DNA of 64,000 bases from Lachnospiraceae bacterium (GTDB lineage Bacteria > Bacillota > Clostridia > Lachnospirales > Lachnospiraceae). Numbering within the stretch: position 1 is the first letter of the stretch; each line of letters opens with the position of its first letter. Location: positions 44,491-108,490 of the forward strand of contig JALEPL010000018.1 of NCBI GenBank assembly GCA_022766245.1. Direction: 5' to 3'. Positions 54,819 to 62,959 of the stretch are shown piece by piece. Made by a program: the position numbers and the translations under genes. Below the pieces are notes generated by a model, which did not search any database, was not told the origin of the DNA, and worked only from the letters and a program-made list of their open reading frames with translations.

Positions 54819-56218
54819 TGAAAACACATAAGGGTTATAAGGTTTATCCGTTGACAGCGGCGCAAAAATTCCATTTTTACTATATGAATTTCTGCCCGAA
54901 AAAAGAGGTGCTGAATATCGGTACCAGTCTTACCATTGAGGCCGACATCGACTGGGAAGAGCTGGAGCGGGCTATTCATGCTGCCAGTATGCGTTGCGAC
55001 TGTATCCGTCTGCAGTTTACACAGGATAAGGATGGTACATGGTATCAGTATGTTGTGAGTGAGGACAACCGCAAGGTCGAGTTTGTGGATTTCTCTGACA
55101 AGACCACGGAGGAGGCTGACGAGATCATGCGTCAGTGGAGTACTGTTCCTTTCAAGAGAAAAGATTCTTTTATGAATCGTATTGTGATGATTAAAATGCC
55201 CAACGGTTATAATGGATTATATTTCTTGGTGGATCACACCACTATGGATGCTCAGTCATTGATTTGTTATTTGCGGGATATCATTGAGATGTACTGTAGT
55301 GTAAAATTCGAGGGAATCGATTATCCCAAGGAGATGGCTTCCTACATTGAGCAGCTTGAGAAGGATCTGGCTTACGAGGCTGAAAGTCCTGCAAAGAAAA
55401 AGGATGATGAGTATTTCCATAAGCTCATTGAGACCTCCGAACCAATCTTTAATGGAATTAATGGAGATATGCTGTTACAGGCTCAGAGAAGACGGGACAA
55501 GAACCCGGACTGCCGGGCAGCCATCAACGTATCTGACAGCGTGGACTCTGCATTGGACATCTTCCATTTAGAGGAGGAACCCACGCAGCGTCTGATGAAA
55601 TTCTGTGAAGACAACCATGTGTCACTGGCATGCCTGCTTTTGATGGGTATCCGCACTTATTTCCAGAAAATGAATGGAAACGAGGATGTGTCTGTAAACG
55701 TGGCCATTGCGCGAAGAGCGACATTAAAGGAAAAGAGATCCGGTGGAACCAGAATTCACTCTTTCCCATTCCGTACCATCATGCCGGAGAGCACCCGGTT
55801 TATCGATGGTGTACAGCAGATTCGTGATACCCAGAACGAAATGTTCCGTCATGCGAACTATGATCCGGTGGCATATTTTTCTTACAGAAGTCAGGTATAT
55901 CATACTCCACAGGGAGCCACCTATGAGCCCATGTCACTGACTTACCAGCCCATGACCTTGAAGGAGCAGGGTCTGACCAAGCTGGGAGATATCAAGTATC
56001 GTACCAAATGGTATCCCAATGGAGCAACTACACAGGGAATGTATTTGACGGTTATGCATCGCCCCGACGATAATGGGCTGGACTTTAACTTTGAGCATCA
56101 GGTGCGTGCGGTGAGCAGAGAACAGTTAGAGTACTTCTATTACTACCTGTGCAAGATTATGTTTAAGGGAATCGAGAACCCGTACCTGACAGTTGGAGAA
56201 ATCATTAAACTTATTTAG
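54818..56218 (+). CDS. Condensation-domain-like acyltransferase
   Basis: The 466-aa protein has a condensation or acyltransferase fold with the catalytic HxxxD motif in FLVDHTTMDAQS (His about 140). N-terminal YPLTAAQKFHFYYMNF and IPEST-like C-terminal segments also fit the NRPS condensation or WS/DGAT family. It is a stand-alone domain, not part of a large synthetase. Between a hydrolase and a carrier protein it could join a carrier-bound acyl group to an acceptor. The acceptor is unknown. Confidence 0.8.
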   Translation: MKTHKGYKVYPLTAAQKFHFYYMNFCPKKEVLNIGTSLTIEADIDWEELERAIHAASMRCDCIRLQFTQDKDGTWYQYVVSEDNRKVEFVDFSDKTTEEADEIMRQWSTVPFKRKDSFMNRIVMIKMPNGYNGLYFLVDHTTMDAQSLICYLRDIIEMYCSVKFEGIDYPKEMASYIEQLEKDLAYEAESPAKKKDDEYFHKLIETSEPIFNGINGDMLLQAQRRRDKNPDCRAAINVSDSVDSALDIFHLEEEPTQRLMKFCEDNHVSLACLLLMGIRTYFQKMNGNEDVSVNVAIARRATLKEKRSGGTRIHSFPFRTIMPESTRFIDGVQQIRDTQNEMFRHANYDPVAYFSYRSQVYHTPQGATYEPMSLTYQPMTLKEQGLTKLGDIKYRTKWYPNGATTQGMYLTVMHRPDDNGLDFNFEHQVRAVSREQLEYFYYYLCKIMFKGIENPYLTVGEIIKLI

Positions 56219-56293
56219 GGAGAAGCCCAACATGAACGAAGTTCATAATTGGAATGCGTTCCGCTATATATTAATAACCAGGAGGAATTGAAA

Positions 56294-56521
56294 ATGTTAG
56301 ATCAATTAAGAGAGATTATTGTAAATTATGTGGATGTAGATGCTGCAAGCATCACACCGGAATCCCGTTTTATGGAAGATTTAGGACTTTCTTCCTTTGA
56401 TTTTATGACCATGCTGGGTGAGCTGGAGGAGACTTTTGACATCGAGGTGGATGAGGCAGAGGCTTCCAAGATTGTCACTGTACAGGAAGCTTTGGATTAT
56501 ATTAGCCAGTTGCAGGCATAA
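56294..56521 (+). CDS. Acyl/peptidyl carrier protein
   Basis: This 75-aa carrier protein has the phosphopantetheine Ser34 in EDLGLSSFDFMTML, with Ser rather than the usual Asp before it. It holds substrates for the adjacent ligase and condensation enzyme. The start at 56294 follows AGGAGG; the ORF-track start at 56249 lies upstream of it. It is probably not the housekeeping fatty-acid ACP. Confidence 0.9.
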   Translation: MLDQLREIIVNYVDVDAASITPESRFMEDLGLSSFDFMTMLGELEETFDIEVDEAEASKIVTVQEALDYISQLQA

Positions 56522-56558
56522 GAGCACCTGACCATCTGAAAAGAAAAGGAGATTATAC

Positions 56559-58070
56559 ATGAAGGTATATCATACACTGAAAGATTTGCTGGTAGGAGCG
56601 GAGAGTGCCTACGGAAGTAACGATGTGATGCGCTATAAAGTCGGGAGAAAAGAAGTTGCATCCAAAAGTTATACCGATTTGAAAAACGACAGCGAAAAAT
56701 TGTCTGCTGCATTAGAGAAACTGGGTGTGCTGGGAGCACACATCGCCCTTACCGGAAAGACATCCTATTCCTGGCTGCTTTCTTTTATGGGTATTGTAAA
56801 CAGTGGTAGTGTGGCAGTTCCGTTGGATGTGTCTCTGCCGGCTGATGAACTGTGTGAACTGGTTCGCCGCAGCAGAGCGAAAGCTTTTATTGTGGATGAG
56901 ACACGTCTCGATGTGGTGGAACAGGTAAAGGAGCATTGCCCGGAACTGCAGTACATTATATCCATGCAGAAGGAAGAAAGTGATGAGAAGATGCTTTCCT
57001 TAAATCAGCTGTTGGATGCGGAACAGCCGGGCTTCGACACCGAGGTGAAACCGGAAATGCTGTGTACCATCATGTTTACGTCCGGAACCACCGGAAAGAG
57101 CAAAGGCGTTATGCTGACCCATCAGAACTTAGCAGACAATGCCACCTGCCTGGATATGAAGATACCGGATGGTACGGTGATTCTTTCTGTACTTCCCATT
57201 CATCATGCATACTGTCTCAGCATGGATATTTTAAAGGGTATTTCTATTGGCAGTGTGATTTGCGTCAACGATTCGCTGCTCCATGTGGCGAACAACATCA
57301 AGCTGTTTGAGCCGGAAATGATTCTGATGGTTCCTATGATGATAGAAGTATTTGCAAAGAAGCTGCAGGATGCACCTGCTCTTCCGCCGTTTATTATCCG
57401 CAAGAAAGTATTTGGCGGCAAACTGCACACCATTTGTAGTGGAGGCGCTTATCTGAATCCGGATTATATAGATTTCTTTGCGAAATATGGCATTAAGATT
57501 TTACAGGGATATGGCATGACAGAGTGTGCTCCGGTTATCAGTACCAACCTGCCATGGGATATCCGGAAGGGCACCGTTGGAAAGCTGATGCCAAACTGTG
57601 AGGCAAAGACTGTAGACGGCGAACTTTGGGTACGAGGCAGCAGCGTGATGCAGGGATACTACGAGATGCCTGAGGAAACGACGGCTGCATTGCAGGACGG
57701 ATGGCTTCGCACCGGTGACTTGGGATACATAGATGAAGAGAACTACGTATACCTAACCGGTCGCTGCAAGAATCTGATTATCACGAAAAATGGTGAGAAT
57801 GTATCTCCGGAGGAGATTGAGAATAAGCTGGGTGAGTCCCGTTTGGTACAGGAGATTATGGTTCGTGAAAAGGAAGGCGTGATCGAGGCAGAGATTTTCC
57901 CGGATTTGGACTATGTAAAGAAGCATAAAGTAAAAGATATTCAGGCATCCCTTCAGGCTTTGGTGGATGAATATAATGCCACCGCCCAGAGCTTCAAGAA
58001 AGTGTACAGCCTGATTGTACGGGAGGAACCTTTTGAGCGTACTGCTTCTGGAAAGGTGAAACGGTTCTGA
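56559..58070 (+). CDS. AMP-dependent ligase (adenylate-forming), acyl or amino acid activating
   Basis: The 503-aa enzyme adenylates a carboxylic acid and is likely to load it onto the carrier protein encoded just before. Motifs are FTSGTTGKSKGVMLTH for ATP, YGMTECAPVIS, LRTGDLGYIDEE and the C-terminal catalytic Lys in FERTASGKVKRF. It is the last gene of the operon. It resembles long-chain acyl-CoA or acyl-ACP ligases more than specific NRPS adenylation domains, so a fatty acid is a likely substrate. Confidence 0.9.
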   Translation: MKVYHTLKDLLVGAESAYGSNDVMRYKVGRKEVASKSYTDLKNDSEKLSAALEKLGVLGAHIALTGKTSYSWLLSFMGIVNSGSVAVPLDVSLPADELCELVRRSRAKAFIVDETRLDVVEQVKEHCPELQYIISMQKEESDEKMLSLNQLLDAEQPGFDTEVKPEMLCTIMFTSGTTGKSKGVMLTHQNLADNATCLDMKIPDGTVILSVLPIHHAYCLSMDILKGISIGSVICVNDSLLHVANNIKLFEPEMILMVPMMIEVFAKKLQDAPALPPFIIRKKVFGGKLHTICSGGAYLNPDYIDFFAKYGIKILQGYGMTECAPVISTNLPWDIRKGTVGKLMPNCEAKTVDGELWVRGSSVMQGYYEMPEETTAALQDGWLRTGDLGYIDEENYVYLTGRCKNLIITKNGENVSPEEIENKLGESRLVQEIMVREKEGVIEAEIFPDLDYVKKHKVKDIQASLQALVDEYNATAQSFKKVYSLIVREEPFERTASGKVKRF

Positions 58071-58097
58071 TTTGTCGGGAAACCAAAACCGCTTAAT

Positions 58098-58148
58098 AAA
58101 GCTGATGACTTTTGTGATGATTCACAGGGTCACCAGCTTTTTTTGAGG
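58098..58148 (+). terminator. Terminator 1 of the acyl-transfer operon
   Basis: AAAGCTGATGAC pairs with GTCACCAGCTTT, allowing one mismatch, and is followed by TTTTT. Confidence 0.75.
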
Positions 58149-58158
58149 GAGGAACCAA

Positions 58159-58187
58159 CCCTGCGAATGCAGGGCTTTTTGTTTTTT
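58159..58187 (+). terminator. Terminator 2 of the acyl-transfer operon
   Basis: CCCTGC-GAAT-GCAGGG is followed by a long T tract (CTTTTTGTTTTTTT). Two terminators in tandem isolate this operon from the antiporter genes. Confidence 0.75.
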
Positions 58188-58267
58188 TATAAAATGGATT
58201 TATATTTTGAATAAATGTGTTAAAATAGGTAGATATAATAGAAATTTTTTACGGGAGGAAGAAAATT

Positions 58268-59566
58268 ATGAGTATGCTGTCGTATTTTGCATTGATTGCA
58301 CTTATGATTGTCATAATCAGTGTGGTGAATGAAAAATGGTTACATATTCAGGGGGATATTGTGATCGTTTTGTTTTCCCTGATCATCGGAATCGTGCTGT
58401 TGGTGTTGGAGCAGATGCCACAGTTTGCAGAGACCATGACAGAGTTGCGGTTGAAGGTGAACTTTGATTTTGCAGCGTATTTGCTGGATGGTGTGCTGTG
58501 CTTTATGTTGTTTGCGGGAGCGAGCCGGGTATCTGTAACGAAATTCAGACAGAACCTCAGACCGATCACCCTTTTGGCATTGTTGGGTACCCTGGTGTCC
58601 TCTGTGGTGTACGGACTGATGTTCTTTGTGATTGCATGGATTTTCCGCATGAATATGAATCTGTGGACCTGCATTTTATTAGGTTGTATCGTGTCCCCCA
58701 CGGATCCCATTGCGGCAACAGGAATTCTGAGTAAGTTAGGAATGTCAAAAAACGTCACCTCAGTGATTGAGTGTGAATCGTTGTTTAATGATGGAACCGG
58801 TGTGGCGTTGTTCTTGTTTTTTAAGGGAATTGTAGCTCATGAGAGCGGTGGAAACTTTTTCTACATTATGGGAAAGGAATTGTTTGGAGCCATTGCAGTG
58901 GCAATCGTGGTTTCCTTCCTGTTGTTTTCCCTGCTTCGTCTCACAAAAGATCCCATTAAGCATATTCTTATCAGTTTGACGGATGTGATGCTGGTCTATG
59001 TAATCTGTGAACATATGGGATTCTCAGGTGTGATTGCGTCGGTTGTCTGCGGGATGTGCTTTGCCTATATGAGAAGCAGAATTGACAGACAGCTTCAGGT
59101 ACAGGATCCGGAGAAGCTCTATGATCATTTCTGGGAGGCGGCAGACGCAATTCTCAATGCCGCATTGTTTATGCTGCTGGGGTTAACAGTTTCGACTATG
59201 ACCATAAGCAAGTATTTCCTGCTCCTTCTTCCGCTGGGAATTGCGGCGGTGATTTTGTCCCGGTATGCAGGAGTGAGGACCTGTACGGTTTTCATGGATA
59301 AGAATCATATGCCGGGAAATTACAACAGCAAGGAGTTTTCTAAGCTGATGACCTGGAGTGCCTTAAAGGGAGGTCTTTCTCTGGCACTTGCTCTGGGAAC
59401 CCAGGAATTGCTGACGGATTCGGTGTATCTGATTGTATTGAATACGGTATACATTACCATTTTCTTTACGGTATTGGTACAGGGTCTCACCGTAAAGAAG
59501 GCTTATTTTGCAATCGAGGAAGAAAAAAGAGGCGCTTCAAAAAATAGGTCGAAGCGGAAAATGTGA
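58268..59566 (+). CDS. CPA1-family cation:proton antiporter (NhaP type)
   Basis: The 432-aa protein has about 12 membrane helices. The conserved ion-site segments CIVSPTDPIAATGIL and CESLFNDGTGVALFLF are typical of NhaP/CPA1 Na+/H+ antiporters. The start follows GGGAGGAAG. Its TGA stop is formed by the fragment of the mobile-element end at 59563. A TrkA-type NAD-binding protein follows 46 bp later and may regulate it. With a sodium-type ATP synthase, Na+/H+ exchange would be useful. Confidence 0.9.
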   Translation: MSMLSYFALIALMIVIISVVNEKWLHIQGDIVIVLFSLIIGIVLLVLEQMPQFAETMTELRLKVNFDFAAYLLDGVLCFMLFAGASRVSVTKFRQNLRPITLLALLGTLVSSVVYGLMFFVIAWIFRMNMNLWTCILLGCIVSPTDPIAATGILSKLGMSKNVTSVIECESLFNDGTGVALFLFFKGIVAHESGGNFFYIMGKELFGAIAVAIVVSFLLFSLLRLTKDPIKHILISLTDVMLVYVICEHMGFSGVIASVVCGMCFAYMRSRIDRQLQVQDPEKLYDHFWEAADAILNAALFMLLGLTVSTMTISKYFLLLLPLGIAAVILSRYAGVRTCTVFMDKNHMPGNYNSKEFSKLMTWSALKGGLSLALALGTQELLTDSVYLIVLNTVYITIFFTVLVQGLTVKKAYFAIEEEKRGASKNRSKRKM

Positions 59567-59583
59567 AGGTACTGAACAGTGAC
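59563..59583 (+). repeat. Fragment of the miniature element (right end only)
   Basis: TGAAGGTACTGAACAGTGAC matches the right ends of copies D and E. The first bases are the TGA stop of the antiporter gene. No left end or target duplication was found nearby. Confidence 0.5.
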
Positions 59584-59612
59584 GTAAAAGCAGAAAGGAA
59601 CAGGTAATACGG

Positions 59613-60995
59613 ATGAAAATCATAATTGTTGGAATGGGACAGACCGGTAGAATGTTAGCGATTGCTGCTTGCAAAGAACAGCATGAAGTAATAGTAATCG
59701 ATAGCAAAAAAGAAGCCGTGGATGAAATGACGGATAAATACAATATGAATGGCGTGGTGGGAAGCGGTGGCTCCCGCAATATCCTCATGCAGGCAGGGGC
59801 GGAAGACGCAGATCTTCTGGTGGCATTAACACCCTACGATGAATTAAATATTCTCTCCTGTATGACGGCAAAAAAGCTGGGAACCCGGGACACTTCTGCC
59901 AGAATTCATTGCCCGGAGTTCGATGAGGATGAAGCATACATTCTGAAGGAGTATGGCATTGATAGATTGTTAAATCCGGAGAAGGAAGCAGCAAAGGAAA
60001 TGCTCTGGCACATCGGCCAGTCTTCTGCCCTGCGAACCGAGGCATTTTTTGAACGGAAGATTCTGGTTTCTGAGTTGGAAGTGGAGGAGAATAGTCCACT
60101 GATCAATATGACAGTACGGCAGGTGAAAGAATTTTTTGACACAGACATGCTGGTGGTGGCCATCCGCAGGAAGAAAGGAATCCTGATTCCTGATGGCAAT
60201 GCACAGATCATGCATCAGGATAAACTGGAAGTGATTGTACCGGTGAAGTCTGTGCGGACTATCTTCCGAAAACTGCGGATGAAGGAGAAGCGGGTAAGAA
60301 CCATTTTCATGGTGGGCTGTGGTACCACAGGGTACTATTTGGCCAAGGAGCTGGAAGGAACCGGGTACTCGCTGAAAATTCTGGAAAAAGACAGAGAGCG
60401 GTGCATCGAACTGACCAATCAGTTTCCCAAGGCTCAGGTGGTTTATGCAGATGCGGTGGACCCGCAGATACTGGAGGAGGAAGGAATCAAGCGGATGGAT
60501 GCCTGCGTTTCTGTGACCGGAAATGACCGGACCAATCTGGCAGTTTCCTTGTATGCGAACTCCGAGGGTGTGACTCAGGTTCTGGCCAAAATCAATGAAG
60601 CAGGTTATGAGCAGATTTTGAAAAAGTCTGATATCAGCACCTGCGTATCGCCCAGCAGCGTCATCGTACACGAGCTCCTGTCGGTGATCCGCAATCTGGG
60701 CAGCAGCAACGACAGTTGGATTAAAAAGCTGTACCGTATAGCAGATGGCCAGGCGGAGGCCATTGCCTTTGAGGTGTCAGATCATTGTGATTGGAGTGAT
60801 ATGCCTTTCCGTGCACCGGAGTTCCGATTGAAAAAGGGAATTCTCATCGCTGCCATTATCCGGGGAAAGGAAATCTTTATCCCGGATGGAAACAGCAGCA
60901 TGCAGGCCGGTGATACGGTGGTGGTGATATCGGACACCCGCAATATTCTGAAAGAAATTGACGATATTTTTGATAAGAAAACGAAAACACAATAA
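59613..60995 (+). CDS. TrkA-type potassium/NAD-binding regulatory protein
   Basis: This 460-aa cytoplasmic protein has two RCK/TrkA-N domains, each with a Rossmann loop (VGMGQTGRMLA at the start and VGCGTTGYYLAKEL near 230). Each is followed by a TrkA-C domain (about 140-215 and 375-455). It regulates potassium transporters such as TrkH by nucleotide binding. No TrkH gene is in the window; the preceding antiporter may be its partner instead. The ATG follows AAAGGAACAGG. Confidence 0.9.
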   Translation: MKIIIVGMGQTGRMLAIAACKEQHEVIVIDSKKEAVDEMTDKYNMNGVVGSGGSRNILMQAGAEDADLLVALTPYDELNILSCMTAKKLGTRDTSARIHCPEFDEDEAYILKEYGIDRLLNPEKEAAKEMLWHIGQSSALRTEAFFERKILVSELEVEENSPLINMTVRQVKEFFDTDMLVVAIRRKKGILIPDGNAQIMHQDKLEVIVPVKSVRTIFRKLRMKEKRVRTIFMVGCGTTGYYLAKELEGTGYSLKILEKDRERCIELTNQFPKAQVVYADAVDPQILEEEGIKRMDACVSVTGNDRTNLAVSLYANSEGVTQVLAKINEAGYEQILKKSDISTCVSPSSVIVHELLSVIRNLGSSNDSWIKKLYRIADGQAEAIAFEVSDHCDWSDMPFRAPEFRLKKGILIAAIIRGKEIFIPDGNSSMQAGDTVVVISDTRNILKEIDDIFDKKTKTQ

Positions 60996-61029
60996 TTTAC
61001 GTTAACCAGATGGTAAGTAATAAGATTTT

Positions 61030-61066
61030 AAGAGGTATGTCAGACTGCGATGACATACCTCTTTTT
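61030..61066 (+). terminator. Terminator after the TrkA-type gene
   Basis: AAGAGGTATGTCA pairs with TGACATACCTCTT with an 8-nt loop, then TTTT. Confidence 0.85.
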
Positions 61067-61129
61067 CTGCGGATTTTTAGACTCTGGGCTGAGAATCGTG
61101 TATGATGATACTGATATTGATATAAATGT

Positions 61130-61158
61130 TGTAACGAATCGGAGAGACATTTGTCTAA
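61130..61158 (+). promoter_or_regulatory. Possible ECF-type promoter of the sigma/anti-sigma operon
   Basis: TGTAAC and GTCTAA are separated by 17 bp, close to the -35/-10 pattern of ECF sigma factors, so the operon may be self-activated. Confidence 0.4.
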
Positions 61159-61209
61159 TAGATAGAAGTGATAGAATTGTTCCGGACAAAAGAAAGGGGA
61201 TGATCGGCA

Positions 61210-61701
61210 GTGGATATAGGAGAAATCTATGAACGCTATGGGCCGGAGGTGTATCGGTTTCTGCTTCGCCTGTCCGGCAATCCCACATTGTCAGAGGATA
61301 TTACTCAGACCACCTTTTTAAAGGCCATCGAGCATATTGATTCCTTTAAAGAGCAATGCAGTCTGAAGACATGGCTCTGTCAGATTGCCAAAAACGAATA
61401 TCTGAATACGTTGAAAAAGGCGGAAAGCCGGAACGTTCCCCTGGAGGAAGAACACTTAGAGCATTCCCGAACCACAGTTGGATTGGAGGAACAGATGGCT
61501 CATGCAGAAACAGCCCGGGAAATTAGGGCTGCAGTAAATCATTTAAAGGAACCCTACAAAGAAGTATTTATTCTTAGAGTATACGGAGAGTTGTCATTTC
61601 GGGAAATTGGAGATGTTTTTGGAAAAAGTGAAGTGTGGGGAAGAGTAACATACCTGCGCAGCAGGGAAAAGGTGGTGGAATTATGGAAGAGAGGAGAGTG
61701 A
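61210..61701 (+). CDS. ECF-type RNA polymerase sigma factor
   Basis: The 163-aa factor has region 2 (YRFLLRLSGNPTLSEDITQT, FLKAIEHIDSF) and region 4 (VFILRVYGELSFREIGDVFG, VTYLRSREKV). The start codon is GTG after AAGGGG. The next gene encodes its zinc-containing anti-sigma factor, overlapping or adjoining it. The operon has an ECF-like promoter. It is the second ECF factor of this window. Confidence 0.92.
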   Translation: MDIGEIYERYGPEVYRFLLRLSGNPTLSEDITQTTFLKAIEHIDSFKEQCSLKTWLCQIAKNEYLNTLKKAESRNVPLEEEHLEHSRTTVGLEEQMAHAETAREIRAAVNHLKEPYKEVFILRVYGELSFREIGDVFGKSEVWGRVTYLRSREKVVELWKRGE

Positions 61702-61706
61702 CAGAC

Positions 61707-62930
61707 ATGGTAGAAAAGAATGTTGATCAAAACAGCCAGTGCAAAATCGTGGAGGATTTACTGCCACTCTACACGGAGGGAATGTGTTCGGAGGAGACTC
61801 AGATCTATTTGGAAGAACATATTGCTGCATGTGCGTCCTGTCGTGAGAAAAAAAGAAATTATGAAAAAAATATTGAGGACATGATTCAGGCAGAACAGCA
61901 GGAACGCATGGAAGAGACAGAAAAAGAGATTCAGCCCATGAAAAAAGTAAAGCGGAAAATGAGGAAGAATCAGTGGATAATCCGCATTCTTGTGCTGCTT
62001 CTGATTGTTCTCGTAGGCAAGCTTGCCATGATGACCTATGGGCAGCTGAATCCCGGAACCTTTACGAACTTTGAAATGCTGACAGAGAGACACCAGGTTC
62101 GAAAAGTGCTGGATCAAATGTGCCGGGGAAATTTTGAACCCTTTCTGGAATGCATAGACTACAATCCGGAGGAATACACGCTGGTTGTTGCAAAGGATGG
62201 GGAAAGCAACCATAACCGGGCAGCCGGGGAGATCATGCAGGCATCCGTAGAGAAGGTATTCCGTGGAAAAGAAATAGAACTGGCGGATGATGTGGAGGTA
62301 AATTATGTGTGGATAAATGGCGAAAATACCCGGTGTGAGCTGGTGATAGAAGCTAATGTGCTTGTAGATGGAGAAATGCTGGAGTTTTCCTTTACCCAAA
62401 AAGGAAATGGGCACTATGATGTTCTTTGTGATGCTGCAGATTCTGTCTCTGAATATGCTGGATTTAGCAATACGCTGTGGTATGTGCAGCATAGGGATAT
62501 GGGAACACTGCCACTTTGGGCTCTAACGCAAAATGTGGACGAAGCCTATGAAGCTATGTTAGAGGGCGAAAAGGAAGATGTGAGAAAGGAATTACAGGAT
62601 GTTTCCCGTTTGTTTTCTTCCCCAACGAATCAGTTCAATGGGGGAAACGAAGAATATTCCCAGCAGATTGAGGACAGTCTGTACGGGTTATACGAAGAGA
62701 ATATTTATCTGAAGGAGATATGCGCAAAGATAGCATCATTTGATACGGATGTGGAAAAGGAAAAACTGGAGTTGGTTTTTGTGTTTGAGAATCAAAGCAC
62801 CGGAGAACTCATCATGTTTTCCGAGGAGTTTCAGGATGGCTCTTTTTATGAGGTGACGGATAAACCGGTTACAGTGCAGGGGAATATTTCACCAGAAGTG
62901 AAACAAGAATTGTTGTCATTATTTCATTAA
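61707..62930 (+). CDS. Zinc-finger (zf-HC2) anti-sigma factor
   Basis: The protein of about 407 aa has a cytoplasmic zf-HC2/ZAS domain, CKIVEDLLPLYTEGMCSEETQ and LEEHIAACASCREKK (H-x3-C-x2-C). A coiled-coil, one membrane helix (IIRILVLLLIVLVGKLAMMT) and a large outside domain of ~280 residues follow. It should hold the ECF factor until a signal arrives. I chose the ATG at 61707, five bases after the sigma stop; ATG at 61683, overlapping that gene, is also possible. The FtsX-like permease follows 29 bp later. Confidence 0.87.
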   Translation: MVEKNVDQNSQCKIVEDLLPLYTEGMCSEETQIYLEEHIAACASCREKKRNYEKNIEDMIQAEQQERMEETEKEIQPMKKVKRKMRKNQWIIRILVLLLIVLVGKLAMMTYGQLNPGTFTNFEMLTERHQVRKVLDQMCRGNFEPFLECIDYNPEEYTLVVAKDGESNHNRAAGEIMQASVEKVFRGKEIELADDVEVNYVWINGENTRCELVIEANVLVDGEMLEFSFTQKGNGHYDVLCDAADSVSEYAGFSNTLWYVQHRDMGTLPLWALTQNVDEAYEAMLEGEKEDVRKELQDVSRLFSSPTNQFNGGNEEYSQQIEDSLYGLYEENIYLKEICAKIASFDTDVEKEKLELVFVFENQSTGELIMFSEEFQDGSFYEVTDKPVTVQGNISPEVKQELLSLFH

Positions 62931-62959
62931 ATGGCGGAAACGCGGAAGGGAGTGGAAAG

